Shown: piece by piece, positions 1 through 8,494 of the stretch
How the letters are laid out: every line of letters begins with the position of its first letter
Position numbering within the stretch: the stretch's first letter is position 1
Assembly: GCA_902619855.1 (NCBI GenBank)
Contig: CACNGE010000001.1
Location: 1-64,000, forward strand
Reading direction: 5' to 3'
Length of the DNA stretch: 64,000 nt
Origin: an uncultured Bacteroidota bacterium
GTDB lineage: Bacteria > Bacteroidota > Bacteroidia > Flavobacteriales > Flavobacteriaceae
Made by a program: the position numbers and the translations under genes
Notes under the pieces: generated by a model
What the model was told of the DNA's origin: nothing
Database searches by the model: none
What the model saw: only the letters and a program-made list of their open reading frames with translations

Positions 1-1
1 C

Positions 2-1102
2 AACATGAGCGATCGCCTTGCCAATCTACAACAAGCTGTTGATCGGATTGATGATGAGATAGGCAGAGTTCTTCATTGCGCATCAGTTTATGAAGTACCT
101 GCTGTGGGCTTTTCGGGAGCTCATTTCCTAAATACTTGTTTGGTGGCATTGTCATCTAAAACACCTGATTTGATTTTGGAAAATCTTCAAGCGATCGAAA
201 GGGCATTGGGTCGCGAGCAGGCTTCAGATGGCCTGTACCACGATCGCCCCATTGATCTCGACTTGATCATGGTTGATGACCAAGTCATAAACACAAGCAC
301 ACTGACTGTACCACACCCACGATTACATGAGCGAAGATTTGTACTGCAGCCTCTTTTTGAGATCGCTCCTGAAAAAGGGGTGCCAAATCACGATCAAACT
401 ATTGCGCAGTTGTTCAAGAAATGTGATGATTTTACCAAACTGTCTCTTTTGGGAGGAGTGATAGAGCGACCAGCCATTCATTTTTTACGTCAATTTAATC
501 GGATTTGTGTGGAGGGAACCATTGGTTGTGGGAAAACAAGTTTGGCAAAGCGAATAGCCGAGGATATTCATGCAAAACTGTTCTTAGAGCGATTTGCCGA
601 AAACCCCTTTCTACCCAAATTTTATGACAATGCCGAGCGTTATGCATTTTCCTTAGAAATGTCGTTTTTAGCCGATCGATTTAAACAGCAACACGAACTT
701 TCAGAACAGCCCAATTTATTTGATCAAGGGGTTGTGTCGGATTATGAAGTACACAAGTCTCTGATTTTTGCTCAGTTTACGCTACAACCTGATGAGTTTT
801 CACTCTATCGAACGATATTTTACAATATGATGCGCGACATACAACAACCAGATTTGTATATCCTACTCAAGCAAACAACGCCTAGATTATTGTCAAACAT
901 CAAAAATAGAGGACGTAGCTATGAGCGTTCCATTGATGCTGATTATTTGAACAAAGTGCGTCAGGGTTACCAAGACTTTAAGCGTTCGCATCCAGATTGG
1001 AACATCGTAGAAATAGATTTGAGTGAACTCGATTTTGTATCAAATGATAGAGATTATCATTTGATTATCGATCGACTCAAGGCTGCTTTGACTGTGAACT
1101 AA
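2..1102 (+). CDS. folK: HPPK fused to deoxynucleoside kinase, 5' partial
   Basis: This is a bifunctional protein whose N-terminus is cut by the window edge. Residue numbers count from the first ATG at position 5, but the frame is open to the edge and reads N-M-S-D-R, as in the usual HPPK start G-S-N-x-x-D-R, so the true start lies upstream. The first part is 6-hydroxymethyl-7,8-dihydropterin pyrophosphokinase of folate synthesis, with DRPIDLDLI near residue 80 and PHPR near 104. The second part, from about residue 160, is a deoxynucleoside kinase with P-loop GTIGCGKT (171-178) and an ERS lid motif; it would phosphorylate salvaged deoxynucleosides. The 3' end overlaps the convergent SpoU methyltransferase gene by 26 bases. 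Both domain assignments are firm; the nucleoside preference is unknown. Confidence 0.92.
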   Translation, partial: NMSDRLANLQQAVDRIDDEIGRVLHCASVYEVPAVGFSGAHFLNTCLVALSSKTPDLILENLQAIERALGREQASDGLYHDRPIDLDLIMVDDQVINTSTLTVPHPRLHERRFVLQPLFEIAPEKGVPNHDQTIAQLFKKCDDFTKLSLLGGVIERPAIHFLRQFNRICVEGTIGCGKTSLAKRIAEDIHAKLFLERFAENPFLPKFYDNAERYAFSLEMSFLADRFKQQHELSEQPNLFDQGVVSDYEVHKSLIFAQFTLQPDEFSLYRTIFYNMMRDIQQPDLYILLKQTTPRLLSNIKNRGRSYERSIDADYLNKVRQGYQDFKRSHPDWNIVEIDLSELDFVSNDRDYHLIIDRLKAALTVN

Positions 1103-1613
1103 ACAACTCCCACACAACCAGTCCAACACTTACTGAAACATTGAGCGAATGCTTGGTTCCCTCTTGTGGGATTTCTAGCACTTCATTGGCAGCACTAACA
1201 ATTTCTTGTGAAACACCCTTTAACTCATGTCCAAATACCAAAGCATAGGTGGTGTTGGGTTTGGGTGTGAAGTCTGACAAACTTGTGGAGCCTTCTGCTT
1301 GCTCGATTGCCAAAACAACAACCCCTTTCGATTTGAGCTGATCAACAGCATCAGAGGTATTTTTGCAGTACTGCCATTGCACACTTTCAGTAGCACCCAA
1401 AGCAGTTTTACGAATGTCTTTGTGAGGGGGGGTAGCTGTGATTCCACAGAGTATGATTTCTTGTATGCGGAAAGCGTCAGAAGTTCGAAAAATTGAACCT
1501 ACATTATGGGAGCTCCTCACATTGTCCAACACCAAGATTATAGGGTTTTTTTTGGCGTTTTTAAATTCATCCACATCCAATCGATTGAGTTCTGCATTTT
1601 TGAGTTTGCGCAT
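1077..1613 (-). CDS. SpoU/TrmH-family RNA methyltransferase
   Basis: This is an SPOUT-fold, SAM-dependent RNA 2'-O-methyltransferase of 178 residues. The three family motifs are visible: N-x-G-S-I-F-R-T near the N-terminus, FGHELKGVS in the middle, and IPQEGTKHSLNVSVSVG near the C-terminus, which forms the knotted cofactor site. I start it at MRKLKNAELNRL, the usual flavobacterial N-terminus. The frame stays open for 20 more codons upstream (to 1673), but that stretch is not family-like. It is divergent from mutS and overlaps the folK fusion tail to tail. Whether the target is tRNA or rRNA cannot be read from the sequence. Confidence 0.88.
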   Translation of the reverse strand: MRKLKNAELNRLDVDEFKNAKKNPIILVLDNVRSSHNVGSIFRTSDAFRIQEIILCGITATPPHKDIRKTALGATESVQWQYCKNTSDAVDQLKSKGVVVLAIEQAEGSTSLSDFTPKPNTTYALVFGHELKGVSQEIVSAANEVLEIPQEGTKHSLNVSVSVGLVVWELFSSQSKQP

Positions 1614-1688
1614 GATCCAAAAATACAACTTGATTGGCAAACCATTTTCCAAAGCAAATAAGTATTTTAGCAAGACAACTCAGAATAT

Positions 1689-4289
1689 TTGACAGCAAAA
1701 CCATCATCTAAGGAAACGCCATTGATGAAGCAGTACAATGAGATTAAGGTGAAATACCCAGATGCTCTATTGTTGTTTCGGGTAGGTGATTTTTACGAAA
1801 CTTTTGGTGATGATGCTGTTCGCACTGCAGATATTTTGGGCATTGTGCTCACCAAACGAGGGGCTGGTAGTGCAAGCGAAACAGAATTGGCTGGGTTTCC
1901 ACATCATGCATTAGAAACCTATCTCCCAAAATTGGTTCGGGCAGGTGAGAGAGTAGCGATTTGCGATCAGTTGGAAGACCCAAAATCAACAAAAAAATTG
2001 GTCAAAAGGGGGGTAACTGAACTTATCACACCTGGAATTACTTTGTTTGATGGGGTTCTGGACGAAAAGTCAAACAACTTTGTAGCTGCTTTACACATCA
2101 ATAATCAAATACATGGATTGTCTTTTCTCGATATTTCGACAGGTGAGTTCCAACTCACGCAAGGAAGTCAAACGGAAATATCGATCCTGATTCAGCAGTT
2201 GGCTGTCAAAGAAGTATTGGTTGCCAAACCAATTAAGAAGCAGATTGTAGAGAGTTATGGTGCAGGATTTCCAGCATATTATCTTGAGGATTGGGTGTTT
2301 CAAGAAAATTATGCGATAGAGCGTTTGCAGGGTCAATTTGGCGTTGCATCACTCAAGGGTTTTGGAATTGCTGATCTTCATGCTGGTATCATTGCTGCAG
2401 GGGTGATTTTGTATTATCTCAACGAAACTGAGCATGCGCAGTTGGATCACATCACTCACATTCATCGCCTCGATTGCGAGGTGCAAATGTGGATGGACCC
2501 ATTCACCATTCGGAATTTGGAATTGATTTATCCTAATGCACCACAGGCAACCACTCTTTTGCAGGTGATGGATCATACAAAAACTCCCATGGGTGGGAGA
2601 ATGCTAAAGCGATGGTTGGTTGCTCCACTCACCGATTTGAAAGCCATTGAAAAGAGATTGAGTATTGTAACTGATTTTTACCAACACTCAAATCGAAAAC
2701 AGCGCATGAAAGAACTGCTTCAATCTTTCGGAGATTTGGAGCGTTTAATGGCAAAAGTAGCCACAGGTAGAATTAGCCCTAGAGCAATCAATCAACTCAA
2801 AAACACCTTGCTGCTCATTCCAAAAGTAACAGAAATCACCTCAAAAAGCGACCAAGAAGCTTTGCACTCTTTAGTAGAGGGATTGGATTCTTGTTCTGCT
2901 TGTTGTCAATGGATTACAGACCGATTGTCTGAAGACGCCCCTACCCAATTGGGTAAAGGTGACACCATCGCTTCAGGATATTCTGATGAGCTAGACGACT
3001 ATCGCTCGATTGCTCGTGATGGGAAAAAAATTCTGGATGAGATGCTGGAAAGAGAAACTGAAAAAACAGGGATCAGTTCTCTCAAAATATCATTCAACAA
3101 TGTTTTTGGCTATTATATCGAGGTGCGAAACACGCACAAAGACAAAGTGCCAGAAACATGGATTCGAAAGCAGACACTGGTCAATGCTGAGCGATATATA
3201 ACAGAAGAGCTCAAGGTCTATGAAACAAAAATCATAGGAGCAGAAGACCAGATTGCTCAACTCGAACAACATTTGTTTCAAGAGCTTGTGAAGGGATTGA
3301 TCCCCTATATTGAAACTATTCAAAACAACGCACGCATATTGGCAGAGCTTGACTGTTTGTGTGGGTTTGCAAGTTTGGCAAAGGCAAGAAATTATCATTG
3401 TCCAACCTTGAATGATGGTGACTCGTTGACAATTGTACAAGGTCGTCACCCAGTGATAGAATATCAAATGGCCCCAGAAGAATCGTATATCCCCAACGAC
3501 CTTGAGCTCAACAAAAATAATCAGCAGATTATTATGATTACAGGTCCCAATATGTCAGGGAAATCGGCAGTGTTAAGACAAACAGCGCTAATCGTACTCA
3601 TGGCTCAAGTAGGGAGCTACATTCCTGCAGATCGGGCTGAAATTGGAGTTGTTGACAAGCTGTTTACTCGTGTAGGTGCAAGTGATAATATCTCCCTGGG
3701 GGAGTCCACTTTTATGGTTGAGATGAACGAAACAGCTGCAATTGTCAATAATCTGTCTGCACGTAGTTTGGTTCTGCTCGATGAGATTGGGCGTGGCACG
3801 AGCACTTATGATGGTATATCAATTGCCTGGGCGATTGCCACCTATTTGCACGAACATCCTCATCATCCCAAGACCTTATTTGCAACGCACTATCATGAGC
3901 TCAATGAAATGACAGAGCAATATGAACGAATACAGAACTATACTGTTTCTGTAAAAGAGCTAAAGGATGATGTGTTGTTTTTACGCAAATTAGTTCCTGG
4001 TGGCAGTGCGCATAGCTTTGGTATTCATGTGGCTAAGATGGCCGGGATGCCTCAGTTTATCTTGCAACAATCCAAACAACTATTGGAAAAGTTAGAAGCA
4101 AGTCGTGGTACAAAAGAGAAGAAAAAAGATGACGAAATGCAATTGAATTTTTTTCAAATGGATGACCCACTTCTTGAAGAAATTCGAGATCAAATAATGG
4201 ATTTGGATATTGATCATTTGACCCCTATGGATGCTTTGATGCAGCTCAACAGTTTGCGTAAGAAGTTGGGAAAGAAAAAGGACTTGTAG
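1689..4289 (+). CDS. mutS: DNA mismatch repair protein MutS
   Basis: This is the 866-residue mismatch sensor and ATPase of methyl-independent mismatch repair, full length for the family. The mismatch-wedging Phe-x-Glu motif is F35-Y-E37 in RVGDFYETF. Connector, core and clamp domains follow, then the ABC-type ATPase with Walker A GPNMSGKS near residue 618, the signature region, Walker B LVLLDEIGRGTSTYDG and the H-loop FATHYHEL. The start is a TTG at 1689. An ATG at 1725 is possible, but the TTG keeps the conserved run leading into TPLMKQY. It is divergent from the SpoU methyltransferase and precedes two tRNA genes. Confidence 0.97.
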   Translation: MTAKPSSKETPLMKQYNEIKVKYPDALLLFRVGDFYETFGDDAVRTADILGIVLTKRGAGSASETELAGFPHHALETYLPKLVRAGERVAICDQLEDPKSTKKLVKRGVTELITPGITLFDGVLDEKSNNFVAALHINNQIHGLSFLDISTGEFQLTQGSQTEISILIQQLAVKEVLVAKPIKKQIVESYGAGFPAYYLEDWVFQENYAIERLQGQFGVASLKGFGIADLHAGIIAAGVILYYLNETEHAQLDHITHIHRLDCEVQMWMDPFTIRNLELIYPNAPQATTLLQVMDHTKTPMGGRMLKRWLVAPLTDLKAIEKRLSIVTDFYQHSNRKQRMKELLQSFGDLERLMAKVATGRISPRAINQLKNTLLLIPKVTEITSKSDQEALHSLVEGLDSCSACCQWITDRLSEDAPTQLGKGDTIASGYSDELDDYRSIARDGKKILDEMLERETEKTGISSLKISFNNVFGYYIEVRNTHKDKVPETWIRKQTLVNAERYITEELKVYETKIIGAEDQIAQLEQHLFQELVKGLIPYIETIQNNARILAELDCLCGFASLAKARNYHCPTLNDGDSLTIVQGRHPVIEYQMAPEESYIPNDLELNKNNQQIIMITGPNMSGKSAVLRQTALIVLMAQVGSYIPADRAEIGVVDKLFTRVGASDNISLGESTFMVEMNETAAIVNNLSARSLVLLDEIGRGTSTYDGISIAWAIATYLHEHPHHPKTLFATHYHELNEMTEQYERIQNYTVSVKELKDDVLFLRKLVPGGSAHSFGIHVAKMAGMPQFILQQSKQLLEKLEASRGTKEKKKDDEMQLNFFQMDDPLLEEIRDQIMDLDIDHLTPMDALMQLNSLRKKLGKKKDL

Positions 4290-4315
4290 TTTTTAGGAAA
4301 ATTGCCTTACATTTG
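4284..4315 (+). promoter_or_regulatory. Bacteroidota-type promoter for the tRNA-Gly/tRNA-Leu pair
   Basis: TTG at 4284-4286 and TACATTTG at 4308-4315 are separated by 21 bases. This matches the -33 TTG and -7 TAnnTTTG elements known for Bacteroidota housekeeping sigma factor. The predicted start lies a few bases before the tRNA-Gly 5' end at 4326. The TTG falls in the last codons of mutS. Confidence 0.6.
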
Positions 4316-4325
4316 CGTTCCAAAT

Positions 4326-4397
4326 GCGAAAGTAGCTCAGGGGTAGAGCATCACCTTGCCAAGGTGAGGGTCGCGGGTTCAAATCCCGTCTTTCGCT
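4326..4397 (+). tRNA. tRNA-Gly(GCC)
   Basis: This is a 72-nt cloverleaf. The acceptor stem GCGAAAG pairs with CTTTCGC, the D arm contains AGCTCAGGGGTAGAGC, the anticodon stem is CACCT/AGGTG with loop anticodon GCC, and the T arm GCGGGTTCAAATCCCGT is intact. No CCA is encoded. Only 13 bases separate it from tRNA-Leu. Confidence 0.97.
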
Positions 4398-4410
4398 CTT
4401 TTTAGTCCAA

Positions 4411-4496
4411 GCTGAAGTGGTGGAATTGGTAGACACGTTGGACTTAAAATCCAATGAACAGTAATGTTCGTGCGGGTTCAAGTCCCGCCTTCAGTA
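4411..4496 (+). tRNA. tRNA-Leu(TAA)
   Basis: This is an 86-nt class II tRNA with a long variable arm. The acceptor stem GCTGAAG pairs with CTTCAGT (first pair G-T), the anticodon arm is TTGGA-CTTAAAA-TCCAA giving anticodon TAA, and the T arm GCGGGTTCAAGTCCCGC is intact. No CCA is encoded. The sequence right after it (GTACGATTTTATTCCC...) recurs three times downstream in the accessory zone. Confidence 0.97.
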
Positions 4497-4502
4497 CGAT
4501 TT

Positions 4503-4543
4503 TATTCCCAAGAATAATTTTTTATACTTGGGAATATTTTTTT
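4503..4543 (+). terminator. Rho-independent terminator of the tRNA-Gly/Leu unit
   Basis: The stem TATTCCCAAG (4503-4512) pairs with CTTGGGAATA (4527-4536), followed by seven T. Degenerate copies of this hairpin recur at about 5650, 8560 and 12365. Confidence 0.85.
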
Positions 4544-4604
4544 AATATGCATTTGATTCTAAAGAATTAAATCTAAGTTAATCTCTATAAAAATTGTAAT
4601 GATA

Positions 4605-4629
4605 GTTTCGAAAATAGCTAAATTGGGTA
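4605..4629 (+). repeat. tRNA-like repeat, copy A (left part only)
   Basis: The sequence GTTTCGAAAATAGCT followed by AAATTGGGT resembles a tRNA 5' half (compare CGAAAGTAGCTCAG of tRNA-Gly at 4328). It is the left part of the repeat found complete at 5628, 8521 and 12337. This copy lacks the terminator-derived right part. Confidence 0.65.
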
Positions 4630-4655
4630 CTGAAACAAATTAAATAAATTTGGAT

Positions 4656-5045
4656 ATGTTGATGAACATAAAATATTTTTATTTTTTAGTTTTTGTAGTT
4701 ACATTTTTATCATTCGGTTTGGTTCAAGATTACATCAGACCAAACTATGATGGAGGAAATGACGTTATAATTTATTTTCTTGGAGTAATTCCCAACTTCC
4801 TTCCAGGTATTGGTCTTCCAAGTATGTTTTTTGTAACTATTCCAGATATTTTTAAACCTAATACATCTGTTTACAGAAATAGATTAAAGTTGTCAATAAT
4901 CGTTTCTATGATTGGTCTAATTGGAAATGAGTTTATAACTATTTACACTCCAGGAAGAGGAGTTTTTGATTGGAATGATGTATTATGGACAATTATTGGT
5001 GGAATAGTTTTTTATTTTCTACATAGAAGAATACAAAACTTATAA
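4656..5045 (+). CDS. Small membrane protein, VanZ-like
   Basis: This integral membrane protein of about 129 residues has roughly four hydrophobic segments (about residues 5-20, 38-62, 78-98 and 108-125). The C-terminal run FDWNDVLWTIIGG resembles the aspartate-containing last segment of VanZ-like proteins, which is the only family hint. The start could be the ATG at 4656 or the one at 4662; a TTG six bases upstream is less likely. The gene is AT-rich compared with mutS and sits between repeat copies A and B. The function is unknown and the VanZ assignment is tentative. Confidence 0.65.
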   Translation: MLMNIKYFYFLVFVVTFLSFGLVQDYIRPNYDGGNDVIIYFLGVIPNFLPGIGLPSMFFVTIPDIFKPNTSVYRNRLKLSIIVSMIGLIGNEFITIYTPGRGVFDWNDVLWTIIGGIVFYFLHRRIQNL

Positions 5046-5147
5046 TATTAAATATTCGTTCGTCCTAACTTTAAAATCTTTGAATTTGATTATAAATAAA
5101 ACTATAAATTTTCATGTGAAAATGTTGATAAGAAACTCTTATGAATA

Positions 5148-5555
5148 ATGGCAAAGAAAACTTGGATAGAAAAAAGAGATTGTAATAAGTCATATAAAAT
5201 TAAAACGATTGATAAAAAATTCGCGGACATTCCAGAAGGAAGTAAAATGTTTATTGCTACACCCAGAATAATTGACGATTACATTAAGCATATACCTTAT
5301 GGAAAATCAACCGAATTGTCAACAATGCGAAATGATTTGGCAATTGAGTATCAAGCGGATAATACTTGCCCTGTAACCATAGGAATTTTTTTACGAATTG
5401 TTTCAGAAGCGTCATATGAGGAATTAAAATCAGGTAAAGGAATTGAAGAAGTTACACCTTTTTGGAGAATCGTAAATCCTAAGTCCAAATTAGCGAACAA
5501 ATTAGAATGCGGTGCTGAGTTTATCAATAAGCAAAGAGAGAGTGAGGTTATATAA
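5148..5555 (+). CDS. MGMT/ATL-like DNA-binding-domain protein
   Basis: This 135-residue soluble protein has the winged-helix fold signature of the C-terminal domain of O6-alkylguanine-DNA alkyltransferases. It starts MAKKTWIEK and carries IPYGKSTELSTMRNDLA (the position of the DNA-recognition helix) and CPVTIGIFLRIV where active enzymes have Pro-Cys-His-Arg. The acceptor cysteine motif is therefore absent, as in alkyltransferase-like proteins that bind damaged DNA without repairing it. The segment ITPFWR-type (VTPFWRIV here) is also typical of this group. It is AT-rich and lies in the accessory zone just before repeat copy B. Confidence 0.72.
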   Translation: MAKKTWIEKRDCNKSYKIKTIDKKFADIPEGSKMFIATPRIIDDYIKHIPYGKSTELSTMRNDLAIEYQADNTCPVTIGIFLRIVSEASYEELKSGKGIEEVTPFWRIVNPKSKLANKLECGAEFINKQRESEVI

Positions 5556-5601
5556 TTAATCTTTAAACAATAAATTACAAATGAAGAAAAAATTAATTAT
5601 C

Positions 5602-5700
5602 AAACTTTCTCAAAAAAGTCAGGGATTGTTTCGAAAATAGCTCAATTGGGTGTACGATTATATTCCGAAGAATAATTTTTTATTGTTAGGAATATTTTTA
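5602..5700 (+). repeat. tRNA-like plus terminator repeat, copy B (extended)
   Basis: A 21-base block AAACTTTCTCAAAAAAGTCAG (5602-5622) is followed after five bases by GTTTCGAAAATAGCTCAATTGGGTG split across 5628-5652. Then comes TACGATTATATTCCGAAG and a hairpin matching the tRNA-Leu terminator. The 21-base block is identical to that of copy C at 8495. The repeat ends directly at the stop codon of the S74 gene. Confidence 0.8.
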
Positions 5701-5705
5701 ATGAA

Positions 5706-7727
5706 CTACAGCCTCTCAATAATCTTCTGCATCATAGACTTTAGCTTATCTATTTCAGATTGTTGCTCTGATAGAATACTCTGCTGTTCCTTGATCAAAA
5801 CATCTTGTTCTTTAAGCGCATTAATAAGAACAGGCACAAGCCCTTGATAGTTTACAGACTTAACTCCGTGACTTTCTGAAACAAGTTCAGGAAATACTTT
5901 CTCTATGTCTTGTGCAAGTAGACCTATCTTTTGTTTCTCACTCTCATCCTTTTTCATTGTATAGCTCTTACCGTCTATTTGTAGAAGTTTAGACAAAGTA
6001 GAACCAAGAGATACAATGTTTGCTTTAAGGCGTGCATCAGAATTTATGTTAAGATTCCCTGCAAGAGTTGCATCACCATTAAACTTAACTAAAAGTGCAT
6101 CACTTCTGTTATTGAAAGCTGTTCCATTCCCAATTACAAAAGCGGTATTGTCTAAACTAAATTCAGTGGCACTACTTGTTACAGTCGAGCCTGCTAAGTT
6201 ATATTGACCAACTGCTAAAGAACTACAATCACTTGCTGTTGTTCCCTCACCCATAGCTGTTGAATGATCTCCAATTGCGTCTGTGACAAAACCCATTGCA
6301 GTTGAATTGCTTCCGCTTGCTTCTGTATTAGCACCTATAGCTGTTGAATCATCCCCACTAGCTATTGTTCCTCTTCCCATAGCTGTAGAACTGCTTCCAC
6401 TTGCTAAATTATCATTACCAACAGCGAATGCATTTGAACCGCTTGCTGTAGTGTAATCAGCAACCTCAATACCCCCTGCTTCATTACTGTTATAACTAAA
6501 AGGCAGATTAGTAAGTCCGCTACCATCACCAACAAAAGATGAAGCAGTAACGCTTCCCGCTACAGTTGTTGTACCATCGAACAAAACTTTAAATGCATTT
6601 GACCTATTATTTGTATCAGTACCATTCCCAATCACCAAAGCAGTGTTAGTCGTTAAATATGTATCTGGATCAGCATTGTTGCTAACTGAATTATATTGTC
6701 CTAAAGCCACACTGTTAAAAGCATGTGAATTTGTTCCTTGTCCTATTGATAAGGAATGATTTCCAGAAGAAACAGTTTCTCTTCCGAGTGCAGCTGAAGA
6801 ATAACCAGTTGACTGAGTTGATAATCCCCCTGCAAAAGAATTTTCACCAATAGATTGAGTAGTGGTACCAATTGCTAAGGAAGCATTTCCAGTTGCCTGT
6901 GCGCCATTTCCAAGAGCAACACTTGTATCTCCTGAAGCAACAGATACATAACCTCCTGAAATCGAATGAGCGCCTGATGCTGTTGAATCAAGACCAACGG
7001 CAAAAGAGGATTGACCCGTAGCGCCTGTAGTTGTACTTGCAGAACTTTGATAACTTAAATCAACAGCAGTATTGCCAATATCTCCATGATTAGCAGCATT
7101 TGCAGAAGAAAGTCTTACTCCTACATTTCCAGCTTCTGTAACAAAGCTCAAAACACCTATCTCATTATTAGAATAGTTTTTATCATACTCAATTATTGAA
7201 ATTACACCCCATGATTTAATAGAGGTTCCTTCAGACAAAACCATTCCCTCAATCAAAGCTTTGTCTTCAGTTTCATTTGCTTTTCTAAATGTCGATTCGT
7301 CAGGGTTGCCATTTATTCCTGTAGAATAAACACTATAAATTTCAGCAACAGTATTTTCTGGAATAGTATAGGATTCGTCATACCACAAAACTTTAAAAGC
7401 TTTAACATTTGCTTTTAATGACCCAAGGTCATATAATAATGCTCCAGCAGAGAGGCTAGAACTAATTTTATGTCCTTCTGTTAGGATAATTTTTTCTAAA
7501 GACCACCATCCGCCAGAAACTCCATCATTAACCCCAACAGTTCCAGGTTGAGTTGTGCCATCAAAAGGATCCTCTTCAGTTCCTAATGGAAGAGTTTGAA
7601 GAATATACCCAGCCGGAACCGTATAAGTTGGGTTCTCTAAACTTATAACTTCAGAAATATTCATTGGTAACTTAGTATGCTGTGCAAACAGATTAATGCA
7701 AAATAAAATTAAAAATATTCTTTTCAT
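5706..7727 (-). CDS. YadA-head-repeat surface protein with peptidase S74 chaperone domain
   Basis: This 673-residue exported protein has signal peptide MKRIFLILFCINLFAQ. After an N-terminal region of about 220 residues come two blocks of YadA-like head repeats (S-x-A-x-G spacing, about residues 235-340 and 425-500). A GDGSGLTNLP linker of phage-tail-fibre type separates them. Each block ends in a similar unit (VIGNGT..NNRS.A...V.F.G), so there is an internal duplication. The C-terminus is a peptidase S74 intramolecular chaperone: S563-D-A-R-L-K, then IGLLAQDIEKVFPELV, then a trimeric coiled coil. Known S74 domains cleave themselves just before that serine after trimer folding. It overlaps the upstream T9SS gene by four bases, so the two form an operon. 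Confidence 0.85.
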   Translation of the reverse strand: MKRIFLILFCINLFAQHTKLPMNISEVISLENPTYTVPAGYILQTLPLGTEEDPFDGTTQPGTVGVNDGVSGGWWSLEKIILTEGHKISSSLSAGALLYDLGSLKANVKAFKVLWYDESYTIPENTVAEIYSVYSTGINGNPDESTFRKANETEDKALIEGMVLSEGTSIKSWGVISIIEYDKNYSNNEIGVLSFVTEAGNVGVRLSSANAANHGDIGNTAVDLSYQSSASTTTGATGQSSFAVGLDSTASGAHSISGGYVSVASGDTSVALGNGAQATGNASLAIGTTTQSIGENSFAGGLSTQSTGYSSAALGRETVSSGNHSLSIGQGTNSHAFNSVALGQYNSVSNNADPDTYLTTNTALVIGNGTDTNNRSNAFKVLFDGTTTVAGSVTASSFVGDGSGLTNLPFSYNSNEAGGIEVADYTTASGSNAFAVGNDNLASGSSSTAMGRGTIASGDDSTAIGANTEASGSNSTAMGFVTDAIGDHSTAMGEGTTASDCSSLAVGQYNLAGSTVTSSATEFSLDNTAFVIGNGTAFNNRSDALLVKFNGDATLAGNLNINSDARLKANIVSLGSTLSKLLQIDGKSYTMKKDESEKQKIGLLAQDIEKVFPELVSESHGVKSVNYQGLVPVLINALKEQDVLIKEQQSILSEQQSEIDKLKSMMQKIIERL

Positions 7728-8431
7728 CGTTTGATAATTTTAAATGATTTTGTGTTGTTTTTGTCTGTAGTGACTTTTAATATGAATGTTCCTACACCCA
7801 TTTCACTCATATCTATTTGTTTTTGATTTGTGGCTTTTACTTTTCTACCTCTTAGGTCAAAAAGCTCCGCTTGCAAAACGTTTTCTCCTTGTATGTAGAT
7901 TCTATTGGCTGTTGGGTTAGGATATACTGAGATACCGCTGTTGGCTTGTAATATATTTTCTACTGTAAGACTAGCTCCAGAAGCACTAGCTGTTACAGCT
8001 TTAAAGGATACGGATTCTGTAAATGTATAACTGACAGTATTATTAGCTTGATCAAGATTACCTACATATGTAGTCCAGCTGTCATCATCTGCTTGAAGCT
8101 CCATGACCAGATCCCCTTCATTAATTCCGTTAAGTTCCTCATCGAGATAAGAAAAAGTAAGGGTTCCTGTAAACCCAGAAAGTAAAGCAGATGTGTTGTA
8201 AACTCGTAAAACAGAATTATTACCTCCAGCTGTAGCAGCAGTGATGGAACGGGACACGTCGTTAGCTCCGCTTATAACATAAGTATCAGCAGGAGCAATT
8301 TCTAATCCATCAAGATTTATGGAACTACCAGATGCAACTGAAACCGATGCACCTGAATTTACAGTTAATATTTGACTAAACAGAAACGGACAAGCCAAAA
8401 GTCCAAACAAATAGATTACATGTGTTTTCAT
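7724..8431 (-). CDS. Exported protein with T9SS type A sorting domain
   Basis: This 235-residue protein has signal peptide MKTHVIYLFGLLACPFLFSQ and a middle region rich in Ser, Thr and Val that resembles a beta-sandwich, but no family I recognise. The C-terminal 70 residues begin ISVYPNPTANRIYIQG and continue with LFDLRGRKV and GTFILKV, a typical type A T9SS sorting domain that directs secretion across the outer membrane and attachment. It is the first gene of a two-gene operon, with ATGA overlap into the S74 head-repeat protein. It is probably a surface partner of that protein. Confidence 0.82.
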   Translation of the reverse strand: MKTHVIYLFGLLACPFLFSQILTVNSGASVSVASGSSINLDGLEIAPADTYVISGANDVSRSITAATAGGNNSVLRVYNTSALLSGFTGTLTFSYLDEELNGINEGDLVMELQADDDSWTTYVGNLDQANNTVSYTFTESVSFKAVTASASGASLTVENILQANSGISVYPNPTANRIYIQGENVLQAELFDLRGRKVKATNQKQIDMSEMGVGTFILKVTTDKNNTKSFKIIKR

Positions 8432-8494
8432 GAATTAAAAGTAAAAAAAAAAAACGAGCCCGAAAATCAATTATTAACCCCAATACTAATCAGA

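Noticed and set aside
3090-3467. Minus-strand frame of 125 residues inside mutS
   Set aside because: It lies fully within a strongly conserved coding gene and its translation looks like a shadow frame.
6200-7060. Many short similar units that could suggest a CRISPR array or tandem DNA repeat
   Set aside because: They are degenerate codons for the YadA-like S-x-A-x-G head repeats of the S74 protein; there are no identical repeats with unique spacers.
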